From assembly GCF_014385195.1 (NCBI RefSeq), contig NZ_JACRTG010000007.1, positions 1 to 64,000 of the forward strand: a DNA stretch of 64,000 nt, written 5' to 3'. The position numbers and the translations under genes are program-made. A model generated the notes under the pieces. The model worked only from the letters and a program-made list of their open reading frames with translations, ran no database searches and was not told where the DNA came from. Numbering within the stretch: position 1 is the first letter of the stretch; every line of letters begins with the position of its first letter. Shown one piece after another: positions 36,700-45,391 of this stretch. The DNA is from Paratissierella segnis (GTDB lineage Bacteria; Bacillota; Clostridia; Tissierellales; Tissierellaceae).

Positions 36700-38447
36700 C
36701 TTATTTCATTTTCTACTTTAGTATATTGAGAATAGTATATCTCATTATATATTGCACATTTTCCCAATAGCTCTTCATGAGTTCCAATTGCGGTTATCTT
36801 GCCATTATCCAAAACAACTATTTTATCGGCTTGCCTTATTGCAGAGGTTCTTTGAGAGACTATGAATACGGTAGGTTTATCTTTCATATTTTTAATAGCG
36901 GCTCTCAGCTTGGCATCAGTTGTAAAATCCAAAGCCGATGCACTATCATCTAATATTAGGATTTCAGGTTTTTTAATCAATGCTCTGGCTATTGTCAATC
37001 TTTGTTTTTGTCCGCCCGATAAATTTTTCCCGCCTTGCTCGATAAAGCTGTTTATTCCCTTATCTTTTTTCTCAACAAATTCTTTTGCCTGGGAGATGTA
37101 CAATGCTTCTTCAATATCTTCAATGGAGGCATCTTTTTTACCCCAGTACAAATTATCTTTTATACTTCCTTTAAACAATACGGCTTTCTGCATTACAATC
37201 CCTATATTTTTCCTCAGCTCGTCAATGTTATATTCCTTAACACTTTGACCATTTATCAATAAATCTCCTTCTGTAACATCATAAAATCTTGGAATGAGAT
37301 TTACTAATGAAGATTTTCCGGAGCCGGTTCCTCCTATAATGCCTATTGTTTCACCTTTTTCTACTTTGAGGTTAATATTTGATAAAGCATCTTCTCCTTC
37401 ATCATAATATTTTAAAGACACGTTTTTAAATTCAATAAAAGATTTCTTAGAATTATCCTGAATAGAAGAAAATTCTTTTTTATTATTACTGTTCTTATCC
37501 ATCTTTGACTTAATTTCAAGTATACTTTGTATGCGGTTTCCGCTGGCTACAGCCTTTGTTACGGAAATTATCAAGTTTGCCAGCTTAATAAGTTCGATTA
37601 ATATTTGAGACATATAACTCACCAGCGCTATTACTTCTCCTGTTGTTAAAAGACCTATATTAACCTTTATTGCTCCGGTGTAGAGTAAAATAATAATTGC
37701 TGCATTTACTATTATATAGGTAGCCGGGTTCATAAAGGCAAGGATTTTTCCTGCAAATATTTGCAGTTTTTTAAGATGTTCACTGTTTTTGTTAAAATTT
37801 TGTATTTCTTCTTCCTCTTTATGAAAAGCACGAATGACACGAGCTCCTATAAGATTTTCTCTAGTACTATTGAGAACATCATCAAGAGCTGCCTGAACTT
37901 TTTTATATAAAGGGATACTTATAAGCATAACTCCAAATATTATTAATGAAATGAGCGGGATTGCAATAAGAAAAATAATTGCCGACTTTGTATCAATTGT
38001 AAAGGCCATAATCATCGAACCTATAACGATAAAAGGTGAACGCATAAACAATCTTAGCACCAAATTGACACCGGATTGGACTTGATTTATATCGCTTGTT
38101 AGTCTTGTTATCATTGTAGATGTTCCTATCTTATCCATCTCCGAAAATCCCAATGACTGAATATGGTCAAATAATTTCTGCCTTATTATAGTTGAAAAGC
38201 CAACCGAAGCTTTGGCTGAATAGTATTGAGCTGTAATAGAGCATACTAAACCTATTATTCCGAATGTTATCATAACAGCACACATTTTTATAATATAAGC
38301 ATTATCTCCATCATTAATTCCCACATCAATAATTAATTTCATTATAATTGGAGTAAATAATTCAAAAGTCGCTTCAAGCATTTTAAATAAGGGAGCTAAA
38401 ATTGCTTCTTTTTTGTAGCCTTCTAAATAGATTAATAATTTTCTCAT
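36696..38447 (-). CDS. ABC exporter half-transporter, first subunit
   Basis: A 583-residue permease-ATPase read leftwards. The start is the ATG ending at 38447 behind AAAGGA; an upstream ATG seven codons earlier lacks a ribosome site. The exporter domain covers residues ~1-315. The ATPase has Walker A GGTGSGKSS, a canonical signature LSGGQKQR, but a Walker B with Asp in place of the catalytic Glu (ILILDDSASALD). This is the degenerate-site half of a heterodimeric exporter, and the other half is the next gene, overlapping by four bases. Both are expected to be translated together. Confidence 0.92.
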   Translation of the reverse strand: MRKLLIYLEGYKKEAILAPLFKMLEATFELFTPIIMKLIIDVGINDGDNAYIIKMCAVMITFGIIGLVCSITAQYYSAKASVGFSTIIRQKLFDHIQSLGFSEMDKIGTSTMITRLTSDINQVQSGVNLVLRLFMRSPFIVIGSMIMAFTIDTKSAIIFLIAIPLISLIIFGVMLISIPLYKKVQAALDDVLNSTRENLIGARVIRAFHKEEEEIQNFNKNSEHLKKLQIFAGKILAFMNPATYIIVNAAIIILLYTGAIKVNIGLLTTGEVIALVSYMSQILIELIKLANLIISVTKAVASGNRIQSILEIKSKMDKNSNNKKEFSSIQDNSKKSFIEFKNVSLKYYDEGEDALSNINLKVEKGETIGIIGGTGSGKSSLVNLIPRFYDVTEGDLLINGQSVKEYNIDELRKNIGIVMQKAVLFKGSIKDNLYWGKKDASIEDIEEALYISQAKEFVEKKDKGINSFIEQGGKNLSGGQKQRLTIARALIKKPEILILDDSASALDFTTDAKLRAAIKNMKDKPTVFIVSQRTSAIRQADKIVVLDNGKITAIGTHEELLGKCAIYNEIYYSQYTKVENEIR

Positions 38448-38539
38448 TCTGTTCCTTTCTAAATGCATTTATTTCTCATATAGTTAATATTATACTTCAT
38501 TTTGCAATATATAAAAGGTGCTTTTTGCTCATATTGTGA

Positions 38540-38644
38540 TTAGTAGAAGTAGAAGGGGAAATAAAAAAACTTTCAATAGATCAAGCTGAGAAACATCTCG
38601 ATGAATTGAAAGCTCTTTTTAAGGCTAATATAAATTTTCATTAA
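38540..38644 (+). pseudogene. Possible 3' gene remnant
   Basis: A 34-codon open frame without a start codon, preceded by an in-frame TGA. The composition looks protein-coding (EIKKLSIDQAEKHLDELKAL), an amphipathic helix-like segment. It ends over the stop codon of the convergent fapA-like gene. It may be the tail of a decayed gene or chance in AT-rich DNA. Confidence 0.25.
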
Positions 38645-40059
38645 AGCATGCCAACACAAATACCATCTTCCGAATAATAAAGGGATCTACCTGCCAAAGG
38701 TTCATCAACCTTCATTTGGAATGGACCTATTTTTACGGTTGTTCCGGGATGTATGGTATCTGAACAAACAACTCGTCCATATCCCTTTGTGTTTATTAAT
38801 TCCGTTATTTGTGCCAATTCTTTTTTCCCATTTTCAATTGACCTAGCGATTTCTTGATAGCTGTAGACTGCATCGTGTAGCGTCTTCTTTTTTTCAGGCG
38901 TTAAGCGATTGGCTGTTTCATATTGACGTAACAAAGAAATTAAAGATTCAAGACTGTGAGCTTTGGACTCCGATTGGGGAAGCTCCTTAATCAGTTCTTG
39001 CTGTCTTTTAATTATTGTTGAATCGGTTCCAATCTCAAGATGGGTGTTTACGCCGGCTGCGGATCCTATAATACGTGCTTCTATATTTTCACCCACTAAA
39101 TATGTTCCGCCAACAATTTTGGATATAGAGCTGGTAGTTTGGAGGGTTTTTCCGCATTTGATATTGCTATTCATAATATAATCGGTTTTTATATTTCCTT
39201 TGACAAAAACTCTGCTGTTTTCGATAAATCTGCTGGTTAAATCTCCTTCACAATTCAGATTGCTTCCGATTGCTCCACTTCGTAGAATAATATTTCCTCC
39301 TGATATAAGTGTTGCTGAACTAACCCCGCCACGTACTTCGATGTTTCCGGTAGCCTCTACGATAAATCCCGGATGAACTGCACCGCTTACGATAATGTTA
39401 CCTGCGACTTTTATATTTCCTGTTGAAATATCCACATTTTCTTTAATGAATAATGTTTCGTTTACATTAATTTTCCCGTAATTATAATTAACTTGTCCAT
39501 CAATTTTCGAAATGATTGCAGTTCCATCTTGGTTTAGTTTCGTGTTTTTACCCAATAATGAAGGCACTGGTTTACCCTTAATACATGAAATTCTTTCGTT
39601 TGTTACAGAAATTCCGTCGGTACCTTCTGTAGGCAATGTTATATTACATAGAGTTTGACCTTGTTTAACGTTTTCAACAATTTCTAAATCGTGAAAATCT
39701 ACAGTACCGTCTTCCCTTTCTTTAGGTTTCAAATCCCTTATTATTTTGAAAAGAATTTCATAGCTCCCATTTATTCCGTTAACCGGTCTAACTCCGCGTG
39801 CCACTATGATATTTTTGTCATATATAGGTGATTTACTGATATTATCCAGTATCTTCTCTATTACACCGAATGTCACATTTTTGTTGGAAAGTGCTGTCAT
39901 CAAGGCTTGAATACTGGGAGGCTTTCCACCGTTTTTAGGAGGTGCAATGTTTATATATGCTTCTAGTCTGTTATTTGATATAAAGACTTTTATTATGGCA
40001 TCTATAGGTTGAGGGCTTGAATCATCAATAGCTTTTGAATAATTATTGGAATTGTTCAT
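38641..40059 (-). CDS. FapA family (DUF342) protein
   Basis: A 472-residue cytoplasmic protein read leftwards from the ATG ending at 40059, chosen because AAAGGAG precedes it; a longer frame starts nine codons earlier. The centre is a right-handed beta-helix-like domain with repeated ASxTL/GNIxV motifs such as GNIKVAGNIIVSGAVHPGF and GGNIILRSGAIGSN. The C-terminal third is a coiled coil (IIKRQQELIKEL...KKTLHDAVYSYQEIARSIE), then a short beta cap. DUF342/FapA proteins are common in Firmicutes and polar-flagellated bacteria; their function is poorly defined and may involve cell-polarity or membrane assembly. Its own promoter lies to the right. Confidence 0.85.
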   Translation of the reverse strand: MNNSNNYSKAIDDSSPQPIDAIIKVFISNNRLEAYINIAPPKNGGKPPSIQALMTALSNKNVTFGVIEKILDNISKSPIYDKNIIVARGVRPVNGINGSYEILFKIIRDLKPKEREDGTVDFHDLEIVENVKQGQTLCNITLPTEGTDGISVTNERISCIKGKPVPSLLGKNTKLNQDGTAIISKIDGQVNYNYGKINVNETLFIKENVDISTGNIKVAGNIIVSGAVHPGFIVEATGNIEVRGGVSSATLISGGNIILRSGAIGSNLNCEGDLTSRFIENSRVFVKGNIKTDYIMNSNIKCGKTLQTTSSISKIVGGTYLVGENIEARIIGSAAGVNTHLEIGTDSTIIKRQQELIKELPQSESKAHSLESLISLLRQYETANRLTPEKKKTLHDAVYSYQEIARSIENGKKELAQITELINTKGYGRVVCSDTIHPGTTVKIGPFQMKVDEPLAGRSLYYSEDGICVGML

Positions 40060-40247
40060 AGCAAATATCTCCTTTTTAAATTTCATAGCTCGACCTTCAT
40101 TATACCCATTACCTATATCGGCTATCTCTACTAAAAATTTACACTGGGTGGATAAATTAAACCATCAATCTTAGATGATTCTTTAATATTTATTGGTTAA
40201 ATCAATGGTATAATTTAATATAGGAATATGTTCAAAGGCGGGATTAA

Positions 40248-40304
40248 ATGAAAATATTTCAAAGATGTATAATAAATATGAGGAAGAAATCGCATAAAAT
40301 ATAG
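40248..40304 (+). CDS. Possible 18-codon leader peptide upstream of the amidase
   Basis: ATG 40248 behind AAAGGCGGG encodes an 18-residue basic peptide (ending MRKKSHKI). Its last codons lie inside the 5' arm of a hairpin (40287-40324) that is followed by Ts. The layout resembles a leader-peptide attenuator for the amidase gene at 40350. No run of a single amino acid codon is present. Confidence 0.3.
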   Translation: MKIFQRCIINMRKKSHKI

Positions 40305-40326
40305 CTTGCGAGGTTATGTGATTTTT
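40287..40326 (+). terminator. Terminator-like hairpin before the amidase
   Basis: AAATCGCATAA (40287-40297) pairs with TTATGTGATTT (40314-40324, one G-U pair), then TTA. It overlaps the end of the short frame at 40248. Confidence 0.5.
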
Positions 40327-40349
40327 ATCAACATAAGGGGGAACAGATA

Positions 40350-41009
40350 TTGTTTAAAAAAGTTAGACGATTATTATTAGTTTTATTGATAATTTTAGTC
40401 GTATTGTTTATTGTAAGAGAAATGCCTTTTAAATCCTCGGAAAATGTAATTGTAATTGATCCGGGGCATGGGGGCAAAGACCCGGGGACTATCGGGTTTA
40501 GCGGAAGTCATGAAAAAGACATTAACCTGGAGATTACTAAAAAACTAAAGAAAGAGCTGAAATCAAATGGATATAAGGTAATTTCGACCAGAGATAATGA
40601 TGAATCGGTAGACAATCTTTTAAGGGCCGAGATAGCAAATCAAAAAAGAGCAAGGGTATTTATTAGTATTCATGGCAATTCCATGGAAGATAACAGTTCT
40701 GTAGATGGAATTCAGGTATTATATTATCCGGATAGAGAAAGTACCATAGGCGATTTAAACAACAATGAATTCGCACAGATTATGATGAATTCATTAGTTA
40801 ACGGAACAGGTGCAACTGATAAGGGGATAATAGAAAGAGAAGATCTGATCGTATTGAATCAGACAAAGATGCCCGCAATAATAATTGAATGTGGTTTTTT
40901 ATCTAATGGAAATGAAGAGAAACTTTTACTTACAGATGATTATCAAAATAAGATAGTAGATTCAATAATAGACGGACTTAAAAATTATTTCAGCTCTAAT
41001 ATTAAATAG
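40350..41009 (+). CDS. N-acetylmuramoyl-L-alanine amidase (Amidase_3, CwlD-like)
   Basis: A 219-residue membrane-anchored zinc amidase, TTG 40350 behind AAGGGGGAA. A single N-terminal helix covers residues ~6-24. The catalytic domain has the zinc ligands in VIDPGHGGKDPG, the Glu in GSHEKDINLEI, the His in ISIHGN, and the catalytic Glu in IIECGFLSN. It cleaves the bond between muramic acid and the stem peptide outside the membrane, and in CwlD relatives acts in spore cortex formation. A terminator-like hairpin and a possible small leader peptide precede it. Confidence 0.9.
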   Translation: MFKKVRRLLLVLLIILVVLFIVREMPFKSSENVIVIDPGHGGKDPGTIGFSGSHEKDINLEITKKLKKELKSNGYKVISTRDNDESVDNLLRAEIANQKRARVFISIHGNSMEDNSSVDGIQVLYYPDRESTIGDLNNNEFAQIMMNSLVNGTGATDKGIIEREDLIVLNQTKMPAIIIECGFLSNGNEEKLLLTDDYQNKIVDSIIDGLKNYFSSNIK

Positions 41010-41034
41010 GACTAAAAATATTGATTAGAATGAC

Positions 41035-41069
41035 AAGGCAAGATTTCAATGTAAAATTGACCTTGCCTT
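41035..41069. terminator. Bidirectional terminator between the amidase and the TIGR00300 gene
   Basis: AAGGCAAG / CTTGCCTT arms (41035-41042 with 41062-41069) between convergent genes. Confidence 0.6.
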
Positions 41070-41082
41070 ATCTAACTGGTTT

Positions 41083-42138
41083 TCATATGGTAGTAGTGGA
41101 TGACGTCCCTGTCAACCCTATAAATTTTTTTCTTTCTAAAGTTCTAATTTCATTGACTAACAGATTTACAAATAGCCCTACATCTGTGACTATTCCTGTT
41201 GCCTGACTGCTACCTCTGTCACTTAGCTTAGTCACTACTGCTGAATTAATGTCGACACATATCATCTTGCATTTAGCAGCAAGCATATTACCCGCTGCAA
41301 TACCATGAAGCATTGTGCTGAGAACAAGCACTATTTCAGCGTCTTTTAATATATCACTGTAGGCCTGTTGAGCTTCTATCATGTCAGTGATAGTATCTGG
41401 CAGAGGACCGTCATCCCTTAAACTTCCTGCGAGTATAAATGGAATGCCCTTTTTTATACATTCATACATAATCCCCGATTTCAAACAATTTGCTTCGACT
41501 GCTTTTTCAATTGAACCGTATTTATATATTTGATTAATTGCCCTCATATGATTTCTATATCCTTTTTCAGTTAATAGCCCGGTTTTGCTGCAAACGCCTA
41601 AGGAAGTTTGATATAGACTTTTTTCAATATCATGAACAGCCAAAGCATTTCCGGTTAAAAGGCTTGAAACATAGTTGTGTCTGATTAATTCAGCTAGATA
41701 TTGATCTCCACCGGTGTGAACTATTACAGGTCCGGCTACTACGGTCAATTTTTTCCCATTATATACTAGGTCATAAGCTAATTTTTTAATTTGCATATCG
41801 TTTCTTCTTTCGGATGAAAATTTATTATCCATAAAATTAAATTCCTTTTTCTCATAAGCATTTTCATTTTCATTTACAATTCTAATTCCCGAATCGCCGC
41901 AAACGACTTTATCACCTTTTTTTATGTCTCTAAGTTTTTTACAGGAAGCTCCGGTTTTGTCTATTACAATCAAGGCATCCATTCTCTGATTTTTTACCTC
42001 AATCCAATTATTATTATAATATACCAAGGTGGTATTGTTTGTTGTAGAATAAAAGTCATCGGGAACATGCTTATCCCTTTTGGCTTCTTTTATTGTTGCA
42101 TTATAATTATTTTTAAATTCCATAGAATTTAGTATCAT
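41083..42138 (-). CDS. TIGR00300/LOR-SDH-type protein, ornithine cyclodeaminase-like
   Basis: Read leftwards; the start is the ATG ending at 42138 with AAAGGAG, since a longer frame would run through the T-box terminator. The 351-residue product has an N-terminal ~100-residue LOR/SDH-like domain and a C-terminal Rossmann-like domain with VVAGPVIVHTGGDQYLAELI and TGNALAVHDIEKSLYQTSLG, which are hallmarks of the TIGR00300 family. Homologues include archaeal ornithine cyclodeaminases and the C-terminal part of cyanobacterial AgrE/ArgZ. A T-box leader directly upstream implies control by an uncharged tRNA. Substrate remains to be established. Confidence 0.82.
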   Translation of the reverse strand: MILNSMEFKNNYNATIKEAKRDKHVPDDFYSTTNNTTLVYYNNNWIEVKNQRMDALIVIDKTGASCKKLRDIKKGDKVVCGDSGIRIVNENENAYEKKEFNFMDNKFSSERRNDMQIKKLAYDLVYNGKKLTVVAGPVIVHTGGDQYLAELIRHNYVSSLLTGNALAVHDIEKSLYQTSLGVCSKTGLLTEKGYRNHMRAINQIYKYGSIEKAVEANCLKSGIMYECIKKGIPFILAGSLRDDGPLPDTITDMIEAQQAYSDILKDAEIVLVLSTMLHGIAAGNMLAAKCKMICVDINSAVVTKLSDRGSSQATGIVTDVGLFVNLLVNEIRTLERKKFIGLTGTSSTTTI

Positions 42139-42165
42139 AAAATATCTCCTTTCATATAAATCAAA

Positions 42166-42430
42166 TAAAAAACCCCCATCCCAGAAAAGGGACGGAGGTA
42201 TATCGCGGTGCCACCCAATTTGATTAATCACATAAAATATAAAATATAAAATGTGTTTTAATTAATCCACTTGAAACCAGTAACGTTGGTATACGGTCAA
42301 ATTTATCATTTGCAACTCAAAGGTTCGGTTCAAAAGAACTTATCTTAGAAGATCTCTCAGTCGGTGAATCTTCCTTCCTGTTAGCCTATTTCCTTCTACT
42401 ATTCCTTGTCATAGTTAAAATTATATATTT
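42166..42430 (-). ncRNA. T-box leader (tRNA-sensing riboswitch)
   Basis: Read leftwards. The 14-base T-box core, GGGTGGCACCGCG, lies at 42204-42216 and is followed by a terminator stem (ACCTCCGTCCC with GGGATGGGGGT, 42166-42199) running into six Ts. Upstream lie stem I-like segments, including CTGAGAGATC and GAACCGAACCTTTGAG. In known T-boxes the specifier follows GAGY, which here would read TGC (Cys), but this is uncertain. The transcript would begin near 42430, below a perfect promoter. Confidence 0.85.
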
Positions 42431-42436
42431 CATACT

Positions 42437-42465
42437 ATTATATGAAATATATTCTTAATTGTCAA
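42437..42465 (-). promoter_or_regulatory. Sigma-A promoter of the T-box leader
   Basis: On the minus strand: TTGACA (42465-42460), 17 bases, TATAAT (42442-42437). Both hexamers are perfect, so regulation must occur mainly at the leader. Confidence 0.85.
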
Positions 42466-42537
42466 ATTAAATTTTTCTAATCCAACACTGAATTCTGAAT
42501 TGTGAATTGATTAATAATAAGATTTTATTAAAATATA

Positions 42538-42566
42538 TTGACTTATTTATCGAGTTAGAGTATGCT
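42538..42566 (+). promoter_or_regulatory. Sigma-A promoter of the feo operon
   Basis: TTGACT (42538-42543), 17-base spacer, TATGCT (42561-42566), upstream of a Fur-like box and the feo genes. Confidence 0.7.
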
Positions 42567-42584
42567 TACTAATATAAAGGTAAA

Positions 42585-42599
42585 TGATAACCATTATCA
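42585..42599 (+). promoter_or_regulatory. Fur-like iron box
   Basis: TGATAACCATTATCA is a palindrome matching the 7-1-7 Fur consensus (TGATAATNATTATCA) except for one base. It lies about 20 bases downstream of the -10 element, where a bound Fe-repressor would block feo transcription. It could also be the site of the DtxR-type protein at 45609. Confidence 0.7.
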
Positions 42600-42632
42600 A
42601 ATAGATTAAATAAAAAGAAGGAGGATGTAAAC

Positions 42633-42844
42633 ATGTCACTTACTATGGTCCCTTTGGGAGAAAAAAAATAATTTCAATGTTTAGAGGTAAGGATGAAATG
42701 AAACGCCGTCTTCAGGATCTAGAATTTGTAAAAGGGCAGGAAGTACAGGTTTTAGGTGAAAACGCATCAGGGCTGATTTTATTGGTTAAAGGAACAAAGA
42801 TCGCGCTAAATCGTGGCTTAGCTTCGTTGATAATTGTGGAATAA
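42633..42844 (+). pseudogene. FeoA-domain gene interrupted by a one-base frameshift in an A run
   Basis: ATG 42633 behind AAGGAGG encodes MSLTMVPLGEKK and then meets TAA, because the A run at 42661-42668 has eight As. With nine As the frame continues as IISMFRGKDEMKRRLQDLEF, GQEVQVLGENASG and LILLVKGTKIALNRG, a complete ~70-residue FeoA (SH3-like) protein ending at 42844. FeoA assists the FeoB iron transporter in the cytoplasm. It could be a true mutation, an indel from sequencing, or a site of transcriptional slippage at the A tract that restores the frame. A second, intact feoA follows. Confidence 0.75.
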
Positions 42845-42866
42845 AATATAATTGGGAGGTGAAATG

Positions 42867-43091
42867 ATGATGACATTAAGAGATTTAAAGCCGGGACAAA
42901 AAGGTACAGTTGTATCAATTGGAGAAAAAGGATCTATGAGGAGAAGAATTATGGATATGGGAGTTACCCCAGGTATATCAATAAAAGTTGTTAAGGTTGC
43001 ACCTTTAGGGGATCCTATAGAAGTAAATATCAGGGGATATGAGTTAAGCCTTAGAAAGGCTGAAGCTGAAAATATAGAAGTGCAATTATGA
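42867..43091 (+). CDS. feoA: FeoA family ferrous iron transport protein
   Basis: A 74-residue SH3-like protein. Three in-frame ATGs (42864, 42867, 42870) follow GGGAGG; 42867 gives the best spacing (7 bases). Family features are LRDLKPGQKGTVVSI, MRRRIMDMGVTPG and YELSLRKAEAENIEV. FeoA binds FeoB on the cytoplasmic side and supports ferrous iron uptake. This is the second of two feoA genes in the operon and the only one intact. It lies 22 bases after the frameshifted copy and 49 bases before feoB. Confidence 0.92.
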   Translation: MMTLRDLKPGQKGTVVSIGEKGSMRRRIMDMGVTPGISIKVVKVAPLGDPIEVNIRGYELSLRKAEAENIEVQL

Positions 43092-43140
43092 TGTTGTTTT
43101 TTAAAAATCATTGTTAAATAAATAATAAAGGAGATATTTT

Positions 43141-45372
43141 ATGGCATATACAATTGCTTTGGCGGGAAACCCGAATAGTGGAAAAACAACACTTTTTAAT
43201 GAACTCACTGGTGCCAGACAGCATGTTGGAAACTGGCCGGGTGTAACAGTGGATAAAAAAGAAGGAGTTTATAAGAAGAATAAAGAAGTCAATATACTGG
43301 ATTTACCAGGTACATACTCTCTGTCACCATATTCTGCAGAGGAAGTTATTGCAAGGGATTACATAGTGAAAGATAAACCCGATGTAGTAATTGATATTGT
43401 AGACGGCACTAATATTGAGAGGAACTTATATCTTACATTGCAAATTGCAGAAACAAAGATTCCCATGGTTGTGGCAATGAATATGATGGATGAGGTTGAA
43501 GGTCAAGGAGATAAGATTGATTGCAGCAAACTATCAAAACTTTTAGGAGTTCCGGTTGTACCAATAGTTGCCAGAACCGGAAAAGGAATAGAAGAATTGA
43601 TGAATGCGGCAACTGAGGCAGCAAAGAATAAAACATCAGCTAATGATTTGGAAATATTTGATGAAAATATCAGCTCTGCCATTAAGTCTGTATACGAGGT
43701 GTTAGAAAGTTCACAAGGCAGCAGTGGTTCGGCAAAAGTAGAAGCTGTTAATCAAGAATTGCAATGGCGAGCTATTAAACTTATTGAGAATGATGAAATA
43801 ATATTTGATATGTTGTCTGAAAGTGAGAAAATCGAAGTAAGAAAAATTGTTAAGATAGCTGAAGATAGTGGAGATGGAGATCTGGAAGCAAGAATTGCAG
43901 ATTTGAGATATCAATTCATAGGAAAACTTGTAAAAGATGCGGTCAAAAAGAATAAAAAAATGCATGTGGAAACTAAATCTGATAAGCTGGATAAAATATT
44001 GACCAATCGTATCTTGGCATTACCAATCTTTGCAGTTATTATGTACTTACTTTTCGCAATTACTTTTAGTGAAAACTTTTTATTTATAGAAGGACTTTCA
44101 AGTCCCGGAGTGTGGCTGGCAGGTTTGGTGGAAGGTTTATGGGCGAGCTTTGGAGGCGTGATAGAAGGATTAATAGGCAATGCCTCTCCTGTATTACAGT
44201 CGCTTATTATGGATGGAATAATTGAAGGGTTAGGTGCAATCATTGGATTTATTCCATTAGTTTGGGTGCTTTATATACTGATCTCTTTCCTAGAGGATTG
44301 CGGATATATGGCTCGTATTGCTTTTGTAATGGATAGGATATTTCGTAGGTTCGGATTGTCCGGACGTTCATTTATTCCGCTACTGATGGGATTTGGGTGC
44401 GGTGTTCCGGCTATAATGGCTACTAGGACTCTCGACACAGAAAAGGATCGTAAAATCACCACAATTTTAACGGGTTTTATGCCTTGTGGTGCAAAACTTC
44501 CGATATTTGCAATGTTTGTTTCTACATTTTTTGCAGACAATAATAAAACTTTAGTTACTTATTCTTTATATATGTTAAGTATTTCAGTAGCAATTATTGT
44601 ATCTCTAATATTAAATAAAGTGGTGTATAAATCTAAAGCATCAAATTTTGTTATGGAGCTTCCGAGATATCGTGTACCAACTTTAAAGAGCATTGGTATA
44701 CATGCTTGGGAGAAGGTAAAGGGTTTTGCAGTTAAAGCAGGAACAGTAATTTTCATATCTACTATATTGATTTGGGCTTTAAGCAACTTTAACGCTAACT
44801 CATTTAATGGAGTAAATGCAGCAAACAATGAAGATGGAAGTATAATATGTGAAATGGATGACAGTTTCCTTGCATCTGTAGGGAATGCAGTAGCACCAGT
44901 ATTTAGGCCATTAGGGTTTGGCGAGTGGAGACCTACTGTGGGTGTTGCTACAGGTTGGATTGCTAAAGAAATGGTAGTAGTGACTATGGCACAGTTATAT
45001 GATGATGATGTTAGTCCGGAATATCTGGCAGAATTTTTCTCACAGTATGATGCAGATGAATTAGAGGAATTGGGGTTTGAAGATGGGGTTTATGATGAAG
45101 AAGCAGCCTTTGATATCTATTCAGAGGGTATTCTTTGGGAAGGCGAAGATGAAAATGCTCTGCCATCTATGAAAGACGATATAAAATCGAAAGCTGCAGC
45201 TTACTCATACATGGTGTTTAACTTATTGTGTATGCCTTGTTTTGCGGCTGTTGGGGCAATGAAGAGAGAATTAAAAACATGGAAAAATACTGGAAAAGCA
45301 GTTGCCGTTCAGATGCTTACTGCTTATGTGGTTGCATTTATTGTATATTCAGTTGGAACTTTGATAGCTTAG
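43141..45372 (+). CDS. feoB: Ferrous iron transporter FeoB
   Basis: A 743-residue iron transporter, ATG 43141 behind AAGGAG. The N-terminal G domain shows GNPNSGKTTLFNELTG (G1), GVTV (G2), DLPGTYSLSPYS (G3) and NMMDE (G4, binding guanine). Two gate domains with membrane helices follow, including the Gly-Cys-Gly-Val-Pro segment of MGFGCGVPAI and PCGAKLPIF. Near residues 620-676 there is a strongly acidic insert before the last helices, unlike many FeoB proteins. It imports ferrous iron using GTP hydrolysis. The operon also contains feoA and a Cys-rich partner. Confidence 0.95.
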   Translation: MAYTIALAGNPNSGKTTLFNELTGARQHVGNWPGVTVDKKEGVYKKNKEVNILDLPGTYSLSPYSAEEVIARDYIVKDKPDVVIDIVDGTNIERNLYLTLQIAETKIPMVVAMNMMDEVEGQGDKIDCSKLSKLLGVPVVPIVARTGKGIEELMNAATEAAKNKTSANDLEIFDENISSAIKSVYEVLESSQGSSGSAKVEAVNQELQWRAIKLIENDEIIFDMLSESEKIEVRKIVKIAEDSGDGDLEARIADLRYQFIGKLVKDAVKKNKKMHVETKSDKLDKILTNRILALPIFAVIMYLLFAITFSENFLFIEGLSSPGVWLAGLVEGLWASFGGVIEGLIGNASPVLQSLIMDGIIEGLGAIIGFIPLVWVLYILISFLEDCGYMARIAFVMDRIFRRFGLSGRSFIPLLMGFGCGVPAIMATRTLDTEKDRKITTILTGFMPCGAKLPIFAMFVSTFFADNNKTLVTYSLYMLSISVAIIVSLILNKVVYKSKASNFVMELPRYRVPTLKSIGIHAWEKVKGFAVKAGTVIFISTILIWALSNFNANSFNGVNAANNEDGSIICEMDDSFLASVGNAVAPVFRPLGFGEWRPTVGVATGWIAKEMVVVTMAQLYDDDVSPEYLAEFFSQYDADELEELGFEDGVYDEEAAFDIYSEGILWEGEDENALPSMKDDIKSKAAAYSYMVFNLLCMPCFAAVGAMKRELKTWKNTGKAVAVQMLTAYVVAFIVYSVGTLIA

Positions 45373-45391
45373 TGTGTTAGGAGGTATGCAT

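Noticed and set aside
42139..42231. N-terminal extension of the TIGR00300-type protein into the upstream region
   Set aside because: The open frame covers the T-box terminator and antiterminator sequence and lacks a ribosome site; a strong AAAGGAG precedes the ATG ending at 42138.
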